A stretch of DNA of 64,000 bases from positions 124,001 through 188,000 of the forward strand of contig NZ_JAOQJQ010000004.1 in the NCBI RefSeq assembly GCF_025566885.1, in the 5' to 3' direction. The first letter of the stretch is position 1, and every line of letters begins with the position of its first letter. The notes below the pieces were generated by a model. The model searched no databases, had not been told where the DNA came from, and was given only the letters and a program-made list of their open reading frames with translations. This DNA comes from Brotonthovivens ammoniilytica (GTDB lineage: Bacteria > Bacillota > Clostridia > Lachnospirales > Lachnospiraceae). Of the stretch, positions 17,617-27,439 are shown one piece after another. The position numbers and the translations under genes were made by a program.

Positions 17617-18954
17617 CTACATTTCAATGGTTTCCCAGCCAAATACTTTTGCAAGCTGCTGCATCTTTACTTTCTGATTTCCCACCAGTATTAAAGAGTG
17701 ATGAGAACAGAGATTTTCCATTACTTTCTCTCCGTTTCCGTTTTTATACCGGATCAGTGCTCCATTGAGACAGTCTGAACCGGGATATCCCACATAATCC
17801 TCAATTTCAGCTTCAATAATGCTCAGCCGCTTAAAATCTGGATAAATCTTTGCCAGCGTCACATCACCTTTTGGAAACTCTGCATCAATTACAATGGCAT
17901 TCTCATCCACAATCTCCAGCACCTTGGGCCGCATGGTCCATTTGGAACAGAACTGCCGGGGAGCAAATCCAAAATAGCCGCAGTGTACGCCCAGGCAGTG
18001 GTTATCAGGATCATCTATATCCGGAAACTTGTCAATTTTCTCATGAGCCAGCGCTGCCATTCCCACCAGAAAGGGATACAGGTTGGTCATCATAACAGGA
18101 GCTTTCAGGGAACGGTAAAGGATAAATGTACTCAGAAGGGTCAGAGTATCTCCCTCACATGCCCAGATAATATCATCCTTTTCAAAGATCATATTCCATG
18201 CCAGGCACGGTGTGGAATCACAGTACATGGACTCATTCAGACAGTTGCAGCCCACACCTTTTACATCTCCAATCTCGTCTATCACTGCCTTTACAGCAAG
18301 ATACAGCTTTGCTGCTGAAAGGTATGATTTTTCACAGACTCCTTCCTGACATACATCCCAGCTGTCATAAACAGCTCTGGCATCCTCATCCGGTATTTCC
18401 TTTGCCGCAGCCGCAACCTCGCTCCAGCTTCTGTAAATAAGCTGAATTCCAAAGGTATCTGCCATCCGCTTTGTACATTCATTTTCATACCAGTAGAATC
18501 GTTTAAAAATATATGCCTGCTTTCCTTCACCGGGAGAATCCTGAAACATCAGAAATTTTGCACCTTTTGCCAGTACGGATTTCACAGACAGAGCACGGAT
18601 TACCACCCTGGCAAGTTCTGTATTGTAAGGTGAAAACACATTCATTCCCTTTTCCCGCAGATAAGTAACAATTTCCCAGTCCCACATTTCCACGGTTCCA
18701 AACCGGGAGGTAAGTACAATCATGGGCATTTGATATTCTGCCAGCTGCTTGGCAACCCGAAAGGCTTCAAAAATCATCTGTGGAAATACAATGGCATCCG
18801 CGTTGTCAGGGAGCGCCTCTCCCACAGCCACGGGTTCTGAAAATTCCGCTACATCCCCGTACATTTCCTTTAAATTATCAAGCTGCTGACGAAATTCATC
18901 CTGCTCTCTTTCATTTATCGCCCGAAAATAGACAGGCGCCAATACTGCTTTCAT
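17617..18954 (-). CDS. L-fucose/L-arabinose isomerase-family protein
   Basis: A 445-residue protein of the FucI/AraA-like fold, predicted to interconvert an aldose and a ketose. The N-terminal half has alternating strands with PQMIFEAFRVAKQL and LTSRFGTVEMWDWE. The C-terminal half has the region HCGYFGFAPRQFC and a final substrate-binding barrel. It is shorter than true FucI (about 590) and close to the uncharacterised fucose-isomerase-like group. It is the last gene of the long minus-strand operon, 11 bases after a Gfo-type dehydrogenase. The substrate is unknown. Confidence 0.75.
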   Translation of the reverse strand: MKAVLAPVYFRAINEREQDEFRQQLDNLKEMYGDVAEFSEPVAVGEALPDNADAIVFPQMIFEAFRVAKQLAEYQMPMIVLTSRFGTVEMWDWEIVTYLREKGMNVFSPYNTELARVVIRALSVKSVLAKGAKFLMFQDSPGEGKQAYIFKRFYWYENECTKRMADTFGIQLIYRSWSEVAAAAKEIPDEDARAVYDSWDVCQEGVCEKSYLSAAKLYLAVKAVIDEIGDVKGVGCNCLNESMYCDSTPCLAWNMIFEKDDIIWACEGDTLTLLSTFILYRSLKAPVMMTNLYPFLVGMAALAHEKIDKFPDIDDPDNHCLGVHCGYFGFAPRQFCSKWTMRPKVLEIVDENAIVIDAEFPKGDVTLAKIYPDFKRLSIIEAEIEDYVGYPGSDCLNGALIRYKNGNGEKVMENLCSHHSLILVGNQKVKMQQLAKVFGWETIEM

Positions 18955-18965
18955 ACGGATCCCCC

Positions 18966-20138
18966 TTATTTCATGTCCGCAAGCTGCACTTTTCGACCTT
19001 CTTTGCTGGAAATCTGAGCAGCCTGTAAAATTTTAATAATCTTTTCTCCGTCTTCAAAATTCGGTATCATTTCAGTATTCTTCGAAATTGCATCCGTAAA
19101 ATCCTTAAATGCGTGAACAAAGGTATGCTCATATCCGATAATATGTCCCTGAGGCCACCATGCTCCCACATACGGATGAGTCCCTTCTGTCACCATAATT
19201 GTCCGATAACCCTGATGATCTGCATCCACTGTGGCATCATAATACTGCAGTTCATTCATTCTCTCCAGATCAAAACAAAGAGCCCCTTTACTTCCGTAGA
19301 TTTCAAAGCAGTTATAATTCTTTCTTCCTGCAGCAAATCTTGAAGAATCAATATTTCCAATGGCTCCATTTTCAAATTCCAGAATCATAAACGCAGCATC
19401 ATCTACTGTAACCGGAAGCTTTTTCGTAGAAGAAGAGGTATCTCCTGCAGAAAAAACAGCGGAATTCTCACCCGGCTCCGGGCGCTCTTTTACAATTGTT
19501 TTCAGCACTGCGCTGACAGATACCGGTTCTCCTACTAAATATCTTGCCAGATCTGCATTATGAGAAGTCAGATCGTACAGAGGACCTCCGCCTGCCGTTT
19601 CTTTCTTCAGCTGCCAGGTAACCGGAAATTCTTCATCCATAATCCACTCCTGCAGATAAGTTCCCCTGTAATGATAAATGGTTCCCAGTTTTCCTTCTTC
19701 AATCATCTGTTTTGCCAGCATAACGGCAGGAACTCTGCGGTAATTGTGATTCAGATAAGTCACAACTCCCATCTCCTTTGCCATCTGCGCCATTTCCCGG
19801 CAGTCCTGCCAGGTCAGTGCACATGGTTTCTCACAAATCACATGCTTACCTGCCTTCATAGCCGCCAAAGCCATCTCCTTATGCAGATAAGTAGGCGTCA
19901 GAATATCAATGACATCAATATCATCCCTGTCAATGAGTGTCCTCCAGTCTGTAGTATATTCTTCATATCCCCATTTCTCTGCAAAAGCCTTCAGCCGGGT
20001 TTCACTGTTTCCTGCCACTGCTTTCAGGCAGATATTAAAATCTGTGTCAAAAAATTTATTCAGCTGGCTCCAGCCATTGCTGTGAGCCCTTCCCATAAAT
20101 CCCATGCCGATAATAGCAATATTCAATGTTTTTTTCAA
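18966..20138 (-). CDS. Gfo/Idh/MocA-family NAD(P)-dependent oxidoreductase
   Basis: A 390-residue sugar or cyclitol dehydrogenase. The Rossmann motif IGMGFMGRAHSNGW is at residues 9-22, the catalytic motif CEKPCAL is near residue 98, and the C-terminal substrate domain carries GGGPLYDLTSHNADLARYL with the likely catalytic His. It is long for the family because of an insertion around residues 225-245. Neighbours are a TIM-barrel epimerase and an isomerase-like protein, a pairing seen in glycoside-oxidising and inositol-type pathways. Confidence 0.9.
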   Translation of the reverse strand: MKKTLNIAIIGMGFMGRAHSNGWSQLNKFFDTDFNICLKAVAGNSETRLKAFAEKWGYEEYTTDWRTLIDRDDIDVIDILTPTYLHKEMALAAMKAGKHVICEKPCALTWQDCREMAQMAKEMGVVTYLNHNYRRVPAVMLAKQMIEEGKLGTIYHYRGTYLQEWIMDEEFPVTWQLKKETAGGGPLYDLTSHNADLARYLVGEPVSVSAVLKTIVKERPEPGENSAVFSAGDTSSSTKKLPVTVDDAAFMILEFENGAIGNIDSSRFAAGRKNYNCFEIYGSKGALCFDLERMNELQYYDATVDADHQGYRTIMVTEGTHPYVGAWWPQGHIIGYEHTFVHAFKDFTDAISKNTEMIPNFEDGEKIIKILQAAQISSKEGRKVQLADMK

Positions 20139-20155
20139 AGCAATCCCTCCGACTG

Positions 20156-21013
20156 TTAAAATGCACTGCCTATTTTCTTCAGATTGTGGACGCTGACTGC
20201 AATGGCCTCATCTTCCATATTCAGCCACTGCGGAGCAGGCGCATCAATTTCTACTGCAAGAAATCCCTGATAATTATGTTTACTTAAGATTTCTGCCAGC
20301 TTCATATTATCTACCATGCCCATACCAACAGGTACTCCGCAGAAGAAATACCAGTCGTCCGGTCTTGCTGTTGGATGTAAGACAAGATCTTTAATGTGGG
20401 TAGAAAATACATACGGCGCCAGTTTTTCCATAGCTTTAATAGGATCATCTAAAAGCCGCAGGAAATTTCCTGTATCAAAGTTAACACCAAAATTCGGGGA
20501 ATCCACCGCCTGAACCATTTCCAGAATTTCATCAGATGTATAATCTATATGGTTCTCAACCGCAATTTTTACACCGCAGTCCTCAGCGATTTTCACTGCC
20601 TCTTTATACATCGGCACAAGTCTTTGAATATGATCCCGGTGATTTTCATGACGCCAGTCAAAAGCAGAGCCTGTGATACGCATAACATCTGTCCCGATTA
20701 ACTTTGTTTTCGGAATGAGCTGCTTCATCTCTTCAAAAGCATCCGGATTCAGTCCGCGCTCCAGACCATTTGGATGTCCCCATGCAAAAACAGTATCAAA
20801 TCCATAGTCTTTTAACTTTGCACCGAGATCCTTTAAATAATCGTCCTCCAGACTTGGAAGAAAGCATGTTTCCAGCGAAACGCCGTCAACATCAAGCCTT
20901 TTTGCCAGATCCAAAAACTCATCTACCGTTTTTAAACGCTCCGGCTTTTCCTGCATGTCATAAACTTCTCCAAATAATCTGTGATAACAATAACTGTCAA
21001 TACCAATTTTCAT
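20156..21013 (-). CDS. Sugar phosphate isomerase/epimerase (TIM barrel, AP-endonuclease 2-like)
   Basis: A 285-residue TIM barrel of the xylose-isomerase-like superfamily. The metal ligand set is readable: Glu in VENHIDYTSDE, Asp in GVNFDTGN, His in STHIKD and Glu in FLAVEID. I use the ATG at 21013 (MKIGIDSYCYH), preceded by GGAGG seven bases away; the open frame to 21055 overlaps the kinase gene. Likely acts on a keto-sugar or inosose made by the adjacent dehydrogenases. Confidence 0.88.
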   Translation of the reverse strand: MKIGIDSYCYHRLFGEVYDMQEKPERLKTVDEFLDLAKRLDVDGVSLETCFLPSLEDDYLKDLGAKLKDYGFDTVFAWGHPNGLERGLNPDAFEEMKQLIPKTKLIGTDVMRITGSAFDWRHENHRDHIQRLVPMYKEAVKIAEDCGVKIAVENHIDYTSDEILEMVQAVDSPNFGVNFDTGNFLRLLDDPIKAMEKLAPYVFSTHIKDLVLHPTARPDDWYFFCGVPVGMGMVDNMKLAEILSKHNYQGFLAVEIDAPAPQWLNMEDEAIAVSVHNLKKIGSAF

Positions 21014-21036
21014 TATATGTTCCTCCTTATTTATGC

Positions 21037-22584
21037 TTATTTGCAACGGGACCATTCCCGCATATTACTCCTTAAGCGCGGTACACAGAACTTATGCATC
21101 TGCGCCGCATATTCTTTATATATCTGCTTTCTTTTTTGATATATCTCTCTGTGTTCAGGATCCGGACTCACAACTTCCCTTACAGACACATGCTCCCGGG
21201 CTGTTTTTTTCATATCAGGAAATACCCCAACGGCGTTTCCTGCCAGAATCACTGCCCCCCACAGCGCCGCATCCTCTCTGTCCAGCCGCTGAAATGTCCT
21301 TTCCGTTACATCCGCAAGAATTCTAAGCCACGTTTTAGAGCCTGCTCCTCCGCCAATCACTTTAATAACAGGATTTGAATACTCCGGATACATCTGACTG
21401 ATACTGTCCGTTGTTAATGCAAGGTCAAAAGCAAAGCTTTCTAAAAGCGCCCGGTAAAAATGCTCTTTTTTATGATTCCAGGTATGACCCAGCCACATCC
21501 CCCGTATCTCTCCGTCAAAAGGCATGGCATTTCCTCCCAGAAGTCCGATGGCCATGAGACCGTCACATCCGGGACTTACAGAAGCTGTCTTTTGCTCCAT
21601 TTCTTCAAATGCCAGCTTTTTATCTTTCCCGTCCATAAAGGTATCCATAAACCAGTCCAGAGTGATTCCGGAACCCGGAATATATTTGTGTGCATAATAC
21701 CCCTGGATGGCAGCCGGAATGGCGTCATAGTAATTTGCTTCATAATTTGGCCGGTAATCATCTACCATACAGCTGACTGCTCCGTAAGATGCCGCCTCAA
21801 ATATCGTGTCTCCCGGGGAGAGCACCCCTGCTCCCACACATCCGGCCACCTTATCTCCGGCTCCCGACACCAGCGGAATTCCGCTCTTTAATCCGATTTC
21901 TTTTGCCATTCCCTCAGACAGACGGCCGCATATCTCATTGGACGCTGTGATTCTAGGCAGATGTTTTCTGTCTGTCCCCGCTATTTCACATAGTTCCTCT
22001 GACCAGGTCTGGGATGCAATATCTCCAAGGCCGGTCCAGGACAAAAAGGAATGATCCATAACCGCATCTTCAACAGACATATCGGAAAGCTTTCCAATTA
22101 TATAGCCGCTGATCATCAGATATTTTTCTATTCTTTTGCTTTCCTCAGGAAACTCAGCAGAAAACCACTCTATTTTAGGCGCCATCAACGGTGAATTCGT
22201 TCCGGAAATTTCAAGAAATTTCCGGCCGTACTGCTGCATCTGCCGGTTTGCATACGGCACAAATCTTCCGTCTATAAAGCAGGACCATGTAGTTACATCG
22301 TTCCATTCCCGATCCACCCCCATAAACCCGGCCATCTGACCGGTAAAAGAAACCGCCTCAATGCAGTCTGCCGCTTTTCCTGCCGCTTCTGTTGTCCGCT
22401 TCATACATTTAACTACAGAAGCAAATAACTTCTCACCTTTTTGAATTACAACACCGGGCTTTGGCCTCTCATCCTCCACCTTTTCCCTGGCGGAAGCCAG
22501 ACAATTTCCTTTTGTATCGTATACCCCGGCTTTTATAAAACTTGTTCCCAGATCTACCGCCATAAATGTTACTTTGTCATTCAT
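21037..22584 (-). CDS. FGGY-family carbohydrate kinase
   Basis: ATP-dependent sugar kinase of 515 residues. The phosphate-1 loop is MAVDLGTSFIKAGVYD at the N-terminus and the adenosine motif VIGGGAGSKTWLRILADVT is near residue 410. The sequence is closest in style to xylulokinase/gluconokinase members, but the family is broad. It sits between a zinc dehydrogenase and the TIM-barrel epimerase in block A, and one of three FGGY kinases in this window. The sugar is not deducible. Confidence 0.88.
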   Translation of the reverse strand: MNDKVTFMAVDLGTSFIKAGVYDTKGNCLASAREKVEDERPKPGVVIQKGEKLFASVVKCMKRTTEAAGKAADCIEAVSFTGQMAGFMGVDREWNDVTTWSCFIDGRFVPYANRQMQQYGRKFLEISGTNSPLMAPKIEWFSAEFPEESKRIEKYLMISGYIIGKLSDMSVEDAVMDHSFLSWTGLGDIASQTWSEELCEIAGTDRKHLPRITASNEICGRLSEGMAKEIGLKSGIPLVSGAGDKVAGCVGAGVLSPGDTIFEAASYGAVSCMVDDYRPNYEANYYDAIPAAIQGYYAHKYIPGSGITLDWFMDTFMDGKDKKLAFEEMEQKTASVSPGCDGLMAIGLLGGNAMPFDGEIRGMWLGHTWNHKKEHFYRALLESFAFDLALTTDSISQMYPEYSNPVIKVIGGGAGSKTWLRILADVTERTFQRLDREDAALWGAVILAGNAVGVFPDMKKTAREHVSVREVVSPDPEHREIYQKRKQIYKEYAAQMHKFCVPRLRSNMREWSRCK

Positions 22585-22600
22585 GAAATCCCCCGTATTC

Positions 22601-23641
22601 TTATTCCATGTCGATAATATTTTTCAGCCCCTCTGCTGCCTGAGCATATTCAAAGCCTTGTTGTATATCATCAAGCTTAAATCTTCTGGTGATAAGCTTT
22701 TTAACATCCAGAATTCCGGAGGTCACAAAACCAAGGGAATCCTGAAACTGCTTTAAGCTGGCCCGGGTGCTTCCGGTTACCATCAGCTGTTTATAGTGAA
22801 TCAGATTTGAATTTAAAGGTACTTCCTGCCGGTCTGCCGGAAGACCTCCAAAAAAGCAGATTCTTCCATAATTGGCAGCCATCTTAAGGGCATTCTGCTG
22901 TGCTGCCGGAACCGGACACGCTGTAATAACTACATCTGCCCCATGCCCGTTAGTCTGCTTCATAACTTCCTGTACTACATCTTTTTCAACAGGAATAAAA
23001 GATGAATCTATTTCCACGCAGGTCTTAAGACGGTTTTTAGCAATATCATTTACAAATACTTTGGCCGCTCCGGACATTTTAGCCATCATAGCATGCATAA
23101 TGCCAATGGGGCCGGCTCCAATTACCACCGCATATTCACCCGGTTTTATATGACACTGGCTGATTCCGTTATAAACACAGGACAAGGCTTCTGTAATAGC
23201 CGCTTCGGCAAAGGATACATGCTCCTCTAGAGGAATCATATTTCCTGCTCTTACCGCTTTTGCAGGAATCTTAACAAATTCTGCAAAGCCTCCGTCCAGA
23301 TTAATTCCAAGAGCCTGATAATCTCTGCACATGTGCCCGTTTCCGCTGATGCAGTCCGGGCAGATTCCGCATCCCATATTAGGCGCCACCGCTACACGCA
23401 TTCCCTTTTGATATGCCGTTACTTCTTTTCCAACCTCTTCAATGACACCGGCCATTTCATGGCCAATGATCAGAGGATGATTCTCGTCGATTCCAGCCGC
23501 CCCGTTTTTTAACATTCTGACATCGGTTCCGCAGATGGCAGCGCTTTTTAATTTTACAAGCACTTCATCCGGCCCGATCTCAGGTACTGGCACTTCTTCC
23601 AGCCGAAGATCCATTTTCCCATATAACCTTGCACACTTCAT
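22601..23641 (-). CDS. Zinc-dependent medium-chain alcohol/polyol dehydrogenase
   Basis: A 346-residue dehydrogenase of the sorbitol/threonine dehydrogenase type. The catalytic zinc ligands are Cys in AICGTD and His-Glu in IGHEMAG. A structural zinc site is intact as CGICPDCISGNGHMC. The cofactor motif is VIGAGPIGIMHAMMA. It lies 12 bases from a Gfo-type dehydrogenase, giving two redox enzymes in tandem. Likely oxidises a secondary hydroxyl of a polyol. Confidence 0.92.
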   Translation of the reverse strand: MKCARLYGKMDLRLEEVPVPEIGPDEVLVKLKSAAICGTDVRMLKNGAAGIDENHPLIIGHEMAGVIEEVGKEVTAYQKGMRVAVAPNMGCGICPDCISGNGHMCRDYQALGINLDGGFAEFVKIPAKAVRAGNMIPLEEHVSFAEAAITEALSCVYNGISQCHIKPGEYAVVIGAGPIGIMHAMMAKMSGAAKVFVNDIAKNRLKTCVEIDSSFIPVEKDVVQEVMKQTNGHGADVVITACPVPAAQQNALKMAANYGRICFFGGLPADRQEVPLNSNLIHYKQLMVTGSTRASLKQFQDSLGFVTSGILDVKKLITRRFKLDDIQQGFEYAQAAEGLKNIIDME

Positions 23642-23653
23642 AGCTTCCTTCTC

Positions 23654-24676
23654 CTATAATTCTACAATACGTTTCTCCATAATAGAGATGTTTCCTGCAT
23701 TTACCACTTTTACAGCCATTTTCCCATCCAGACCGGTTACCTTAGGCTCTGTGTCATTAAGAATGCACTCTATAAACGCCTGATCCTCTCTGCGGTAAGC
23801 ATCTTTAAATAACCCTCTCCAGCTTTCCACCAGTGGATAAGTGCCCGTTCTTGTATCGGAATGACAGATCAGCGTATTATCGCCTTTTAAATTTCCAAGA
23901 TAAATGCATCCCTTTGTTCCCAGAATTTCTACTTTGGCATCATAAGCGTACCCCACGCCCTGAGCCCCGTCCAGCATTCCCTGAGCCCCGCTTTCAAAGG
24001 ATGCTGTCATGACTACATTGTCGTAAAAATCCGGAAATTCCGCTTTTGCATCCGGACATCTGTAATTGCCCCCGATAGCATACAGCGATTTGAATTCACT
24101 TCCTGTAAACCAGCGCATTGTGTCAATATCATGACTGTTTACTTCTGCCAGGGGACCATTACTTTTTTTAATATCGTACATCCACGGTCTTGGAATACTT
24201 GGACCTCTTGTATTTGACCGGACCATAACCACATCTCCGATTTCACCAGCTTCAATTACAGATTTCGCATGGCAGAAGCTTTCATCAAAACGTCTCATAA
24301 AACCAATCTGAAGTTTAATATGATTCTCTTCGGCCGCCTGAATCATCTCTTCACATTCATCCACATTCATAGCCATTGGTTTCTCGCAGAGAATATGTTT
24401 CTTCTCCGCCGCAATTTCTTTTACAATATCCACATGAAACTTCGTAGGAGAGACAACTACATAAGCATCAATATCCGAATTCTCAAGAGCCTGCTTATGG
24501 GACAGATAATAAGTTTCAATTCCAAGCTCCCTGGCAGATGCTCTGGCCGTCTCTTCCACCGGATCTGCAACCGCCGCAAGAGCTGCCCCCGGAACATTTT
24601 TCAGAAAATTCACTGCATGGATCATACCGGCCCGTCCGGCTCCAACTACGCATACACCAATTTTTCCGTCAATCAT
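23654..24676 (-). CDS. Gfo/Idh/MocA-family oxidoreductase, inositol-2-dehydrogenase-like
   Basis: A 340-residue dehydrogenase with Rossmann motif VVGAGRAGMIHAVNF, catalytic CEKPMAMN near residue 97, QIGFMRRFD and the NSHDIDTMRWF segment carrying the catalytic Asp-His pair. This pattern is the inositol/scyllo-inositol dehydrogenase type, but no other iol genes are present, so the substrate may be another cyclic or pyranose sugar. GGAGG precedes the ATG at 24676. The 155 bases before it contain no gene and no convincing promoter. Confidence 0.88.
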   Translation of the reverse strand: MIDGKIGVCVVGAGRAGMIHAVNFLKNVPGAALAAVADPVEETARASARELGIETYYLSHKQALENSDIDAYVVVSPTKFHVDIVKEIAAEKKHILCEKPMAMNVDECEEMIQAAEENHIKLQIGFMRRFDESFCHAKSVIEAGEIGDVVMVRSNTRGPSIPRPWMYDIKKSNGPLAEVNSHDIDTMRWFTGSEFKSLYAIGGNYRCPDAKAEFPDFYDNVVMTASFESGAQGMLDGAQGVGYAYDAKVEILGTKGCIYLGNLKGDNTLICHSDTRTGTYPLVESWRGLFKDAYRREDQAFIECILNDTEPKVTGLDGKMAVKVVNAGNISIMEKRIVEL

Positions 24677-24831
24677 AAAATACCTCCTTTTTTATTCCAT
24701 AGTTTATTTTCAGCAGCAGAAAACGGTCCTTCCGTTATCCTTTTGCAGATTTCTCTTCTTTAATGTGCAGACAGCCGCCGCATGCCACAGTTTATTTGTG
24801 TCACACAGCAGCCGTTCATAGTAGGAGCACA

Positions 24832-25785
24832 TTATTTATTTATAATAAAAGCACACTCATCATTATTTAACACATCAATCAGGTTCTTTATGGCAGCCTT
24901 AGCCATGTTCTGGGTTGCTTCTTTTGTATGGGCTCCTGTGTGCGGTGTTGCCACAACATTGTCAAACTCAAACAGCAAAGAATCTTTTGGCGGTTCCTCT
25001 TCGAAAGCATCCAGTCCCAGTCCTCCCATCTTTCCGGATTTCAACGCTTCATATGCGGCTGATTCATCAATAATCCCGCCTCTTGAGGTATTAATCAATA
25101 CGACTCCGTCTTTCATAGCAGACAGAGTTTCTTTATTGATTAAGTGTCTCGTGCTGTCCATCAGCGGAAGGTGCAGACTGATGACATCAGCCTGTGCAAT
25201 TCCTTCCTCCAGGGAAACTGCCGCTATGTTATGTTCCAAGCAGTATCCTTCATCTATATAAGGATCATAGGCGCAGACCTCCATGCCAAACCCCCGGGCG
25301 CATCTTGCCACAACCTTTCCAATAGACCCAAGGCCCAGAATACAGATTTTTTTCCCAAGACACTCAAATCCCGTTGACCGCATCCACCCGCCATTTCTGG
25401 TATCCTGATTTAAGTACGGAATTTTTCTTGCAACCGCCAGTATCAGAGCAAAAGCCAGCTCTCCAACAGCTTCTGAATTTACCCCCGGTGTATTTGTTAC
25501 AACTACTCCATGCCTTGTGGCCGCCGCAACATCAACCCTGTCATATCCGACTCCATATCTTGAAATAACTTTCAGTTTCGGACAGGATGCAATTACTTTT
25601 TCTGTGATAAAGTCCAGCCCTGCCACATAACCGTCACAATCCTGAAGTAAAGGAATCAGTTCATCTTCTGTTAACGGACGCCCGGCAGGATTAAAAACCA
25701 GATCCTCAGAAAACTGTTTCAGTGTTTCCAGCTCCCGGGACTTTTTACCGGGCTGCAAAGATGTTGGCGTTACTAATATTTTCAT
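24832..25785 (-). CDS. D-2-hydroxyacid dehydrogenase (phosphoglycerate-dehydrogenase-like)
   Basis: A 317-residue NAD-dependent 2-hydroxyacid dehydrogenase. The NAD motif GLGSIGKVVARCARGFG is near residue 150. The catalytic Arg is in NTSRGGIIDE, the Glu in the following helix region and the His in ATPHTGAHT. It lacks the ACT domain of serine-pathway SerA. Placed 12 bases after the KDPG-type aldolase gene, it could reduce an aldol product such as tartronate semialdehyde or a 2-keto acid; that is inference. Confidence 0.88.
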   Translation of the reverse strand: MKILVTPTSLQPGKKSRELETLKQFSEDLVFNPAGRPLTEDELIPLLQDCDGYVAGLDFITEKVIASCPKLKVISRYGVGYDRVDVAAATRHGVVVTNTPGVNSEAVGELAFALILAVARKIPYLNQDTRNGGWMRSTGFECLGKKICILGLGSIGKVVARCARGFGMEVCAYDPYIDEGYCLEHNIAAVSLEEGIAQADVISLHLPLMDSTRHLINKETLSAMKDGVVLINTSRGGIIDESAAYEALKSGKMGGLGLDAFEEEPPKDSLLFEFDNVVATPHTGAHTKEATQNMAKAAIKNLIDVLNNDECAFIINK

Positions 25786-25797
25786 GGCAATCCTTCC

Positions 25798-26430
25798 TTA
25801 CTTTATAAATGCCACAGCCTGTGCTGTGAGTCTTTCAATTTCATCGAACCGGCCTTCCTTTATCAGGGAATCTTTCACCATCCAGCTGCCTCCGCAGGCG
25901 ATGATTTTATCAAAAGCAAGAAATTCCTGAATATTTTCTTGGTTGATTCCACCGGTAGGCATAAATCGGATGGAAGGAAACGGAGCCGCAAGAGCTTTAA
26001 TAGTCGCAAGGCCTCCATACTGTTTTGCCGGGAAAAATTTAACAACTTCCAGACCGTATCCCAGCGCAGTCATTACTTCCGAAGGCGTACATGCTCCCGG
26101 AAAAACTGGAATCTCATGTTCTATGGCATATTCAATAACTTCTTTATTGATACCCGGTGAAACAATAAATTCTGCACCAGCTTCTTTTGCACGTTCCGCC
26201 TGCTTTGCATTTACAACAGTTCCTGCACCAACAAGCATTTCAGGAAATTCTTTCTTCATAATACGGATAGATTCCTCTGCCGCATCTGTACGGAATGTTA
26301 CTTCTGCTACCGGAAGTCCTCCTCTGCACAGCGCTTCCCCCAGCGGCTTTGCATCCTCCACTCTGTCCAGCTTTACAACGGGAACCAATTTTCCTGCTTC
26401 TAATACAGGTAATAATTTTGTCTGATTCAT
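25798..26430 (-). CDS. eda: KDPG/KHG aldolase (bifunctional 2-keto-3-deoxy-acid aldolase)
   Basis: Class I aldolase that cleaves 2-keto-3-deoxy-6-phosphogluconate to pyruvate and glyceraldehyde 3-phosphate, 210 residues. Active-site Glu and Arg are in VAEVTFRT near residue 45, the phosphate-binding loop includes GACTPSEV, and the Schiff-base Lys is in VVKFFPAKQYGG near residue 133. The presence of this enzyme in block A argues that a 2-keto-3-deoxy acid phosphate is an intermediate. No gluconate-type dehydratase is recognisable nearby. Confidence 0.93.
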   Translation of the reverse strand: MNQTKLLPVLEAGKLVPVVKLDRVEDAKPLGEALCRGGLPVAEVTFRTDAAEESIRIMKKEFPEMLVGAGTVVNAKQAERAKEAGAEFIVSPGINKEVIEYAIEHEIPVFPGACTPSEVMTALGYGLEVVKFFPAKQYGGLATIKALAAPFPSIRFMPTGGINQENIQEFLAFDKIIACGGSWMVKDSLIKEGRFDEIERLTAQAVAFIK

Positions 26431-26483
26431 TTATGTACAGGGACTGTTCAAGCAGTCCCCTCCCCCTTTCTCCTTGCGTTTTA

Positions 26484-27437
26484 TCAATAGGTGAGCACTC
26501 TGATACAATTTTGCCTTGAAATTTTTTCTATCTGCGTTTTTGTAATTCCAGAGCGTTTCATTGTTTCAATAAATGTGTTCAGGATATAATCAAGTCCAAC
26601 TCCTTTGGGATTATAAGATTTCAACCGTTCACGGGTAGTGTCCAGCGAAAACAGCAGCTGATCTTCATAGCCGTCATCTATCAGCGTCCGAAAAATAGAA
26701 GCCTCCTGTTCATCGCTGTGGTATTTATATCTTCCAATAGTATCAAATTCCAGATAAACTCCAGCCTTCAGAATCTTTCGGTGAATATTAAGATCTTCTA
26801 TGGCCCGGTCCATATGGCAGAAAACCAGATGCTTTGGATTCATCCCAAGGTTCAGCAGATACTCAAGAAGCAGTACTGGATCCGAACCCTTTTCTATATG
26901 TACCATCATGCTCCGTCCGGTATTTATGGAGGCTCTGGCGCAGGAGCGAAACAGTCTTTTATACTGCAAAGACAGATTTTCCGTATCCAATGCACATTTT
27001 ATAATTCCGGCCTTCTGTTCTCCCGTTTCCCCGGATATCACGGTCTCACAATGTCTGTCTACACCTTCCGTCAGTTCTCTGACAAAAAATTCTTCCAGTT
27101 CTTTTTCACCTGTACGGAATATCCAGTGTTCCTCAGGATAAAACTGCATTTTATGAAATCCGGTAGAACAGATAATATGAACTCCTGACGCTTTTGCTAT
27201 TTCCGCCAGCCCTTCCGCCATACGGCCGCATCCTCCGGGCTGGGCATCAATCAGTGTTGTCCCTCCGGCTCGTTTGTAACCTGCCGCTTCACGGGCAGAG
27301 GCATCTACATCCTCCATCCAAAGCGCCGGATGAACCTGATAAGATTTTCCTTTCCGAATCAGCAGATGTTCATGAAACTGGCAGAACCGGATATCAGATG
27401 GCTCTATTTTTCCTGTTACCGATATCATTTCTCTCAT
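26484..27437 (-). CDS. Phosphotriesterase-family hydrolase, probable sugar lactonase
   Basis: A 317-residue binuclear-metal amidohydrolase. The metal ligands are visible: HxH in FHEHLL near residue 23, a carboxylated-Lys candidate in AGIIKCA near residue 145, His in MMVHIEKG, His in VFCHMDRA and Asp in SLDTTRE. Relatives include phosphorylated-sugar lactonases. It starts two bases after the stop of the cupin isomerase, so the two are coupled. Lactonase activity fits its place between dehydrogenases and the KDPG-type aldolase, but is inferred. Confidence 0.82.
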   Translation of the reverse strand: MREMISVTGKIEPSDIRFCQFHEHLLIRKGKSYQVHPALWMEDVDASAREAAGYKRAGGTTLIDAQPGGCGRMAEGLAEIAKASGVHIICSTGFHKMQFYPEEHWIFRTGEKELEEFFVRELTEGVDRHCETVISGETGEQKAGIIKCALDTENLSLQYKRLFRSCARASINTGRSMMVHIEKGSDPVLLLEYLLNLGMNPKHLVFCHMDRAIEDLNIHRKILKAGVYLEFDTIGRYKYHSDEQEASIFRTLIDDGYEDQLLFSLDTTRERLKSYNPKGVGLDYILNTFIETMKRSGITKTQIEKISRQNCIRVLTY

Positions 27438-27439
27438 TG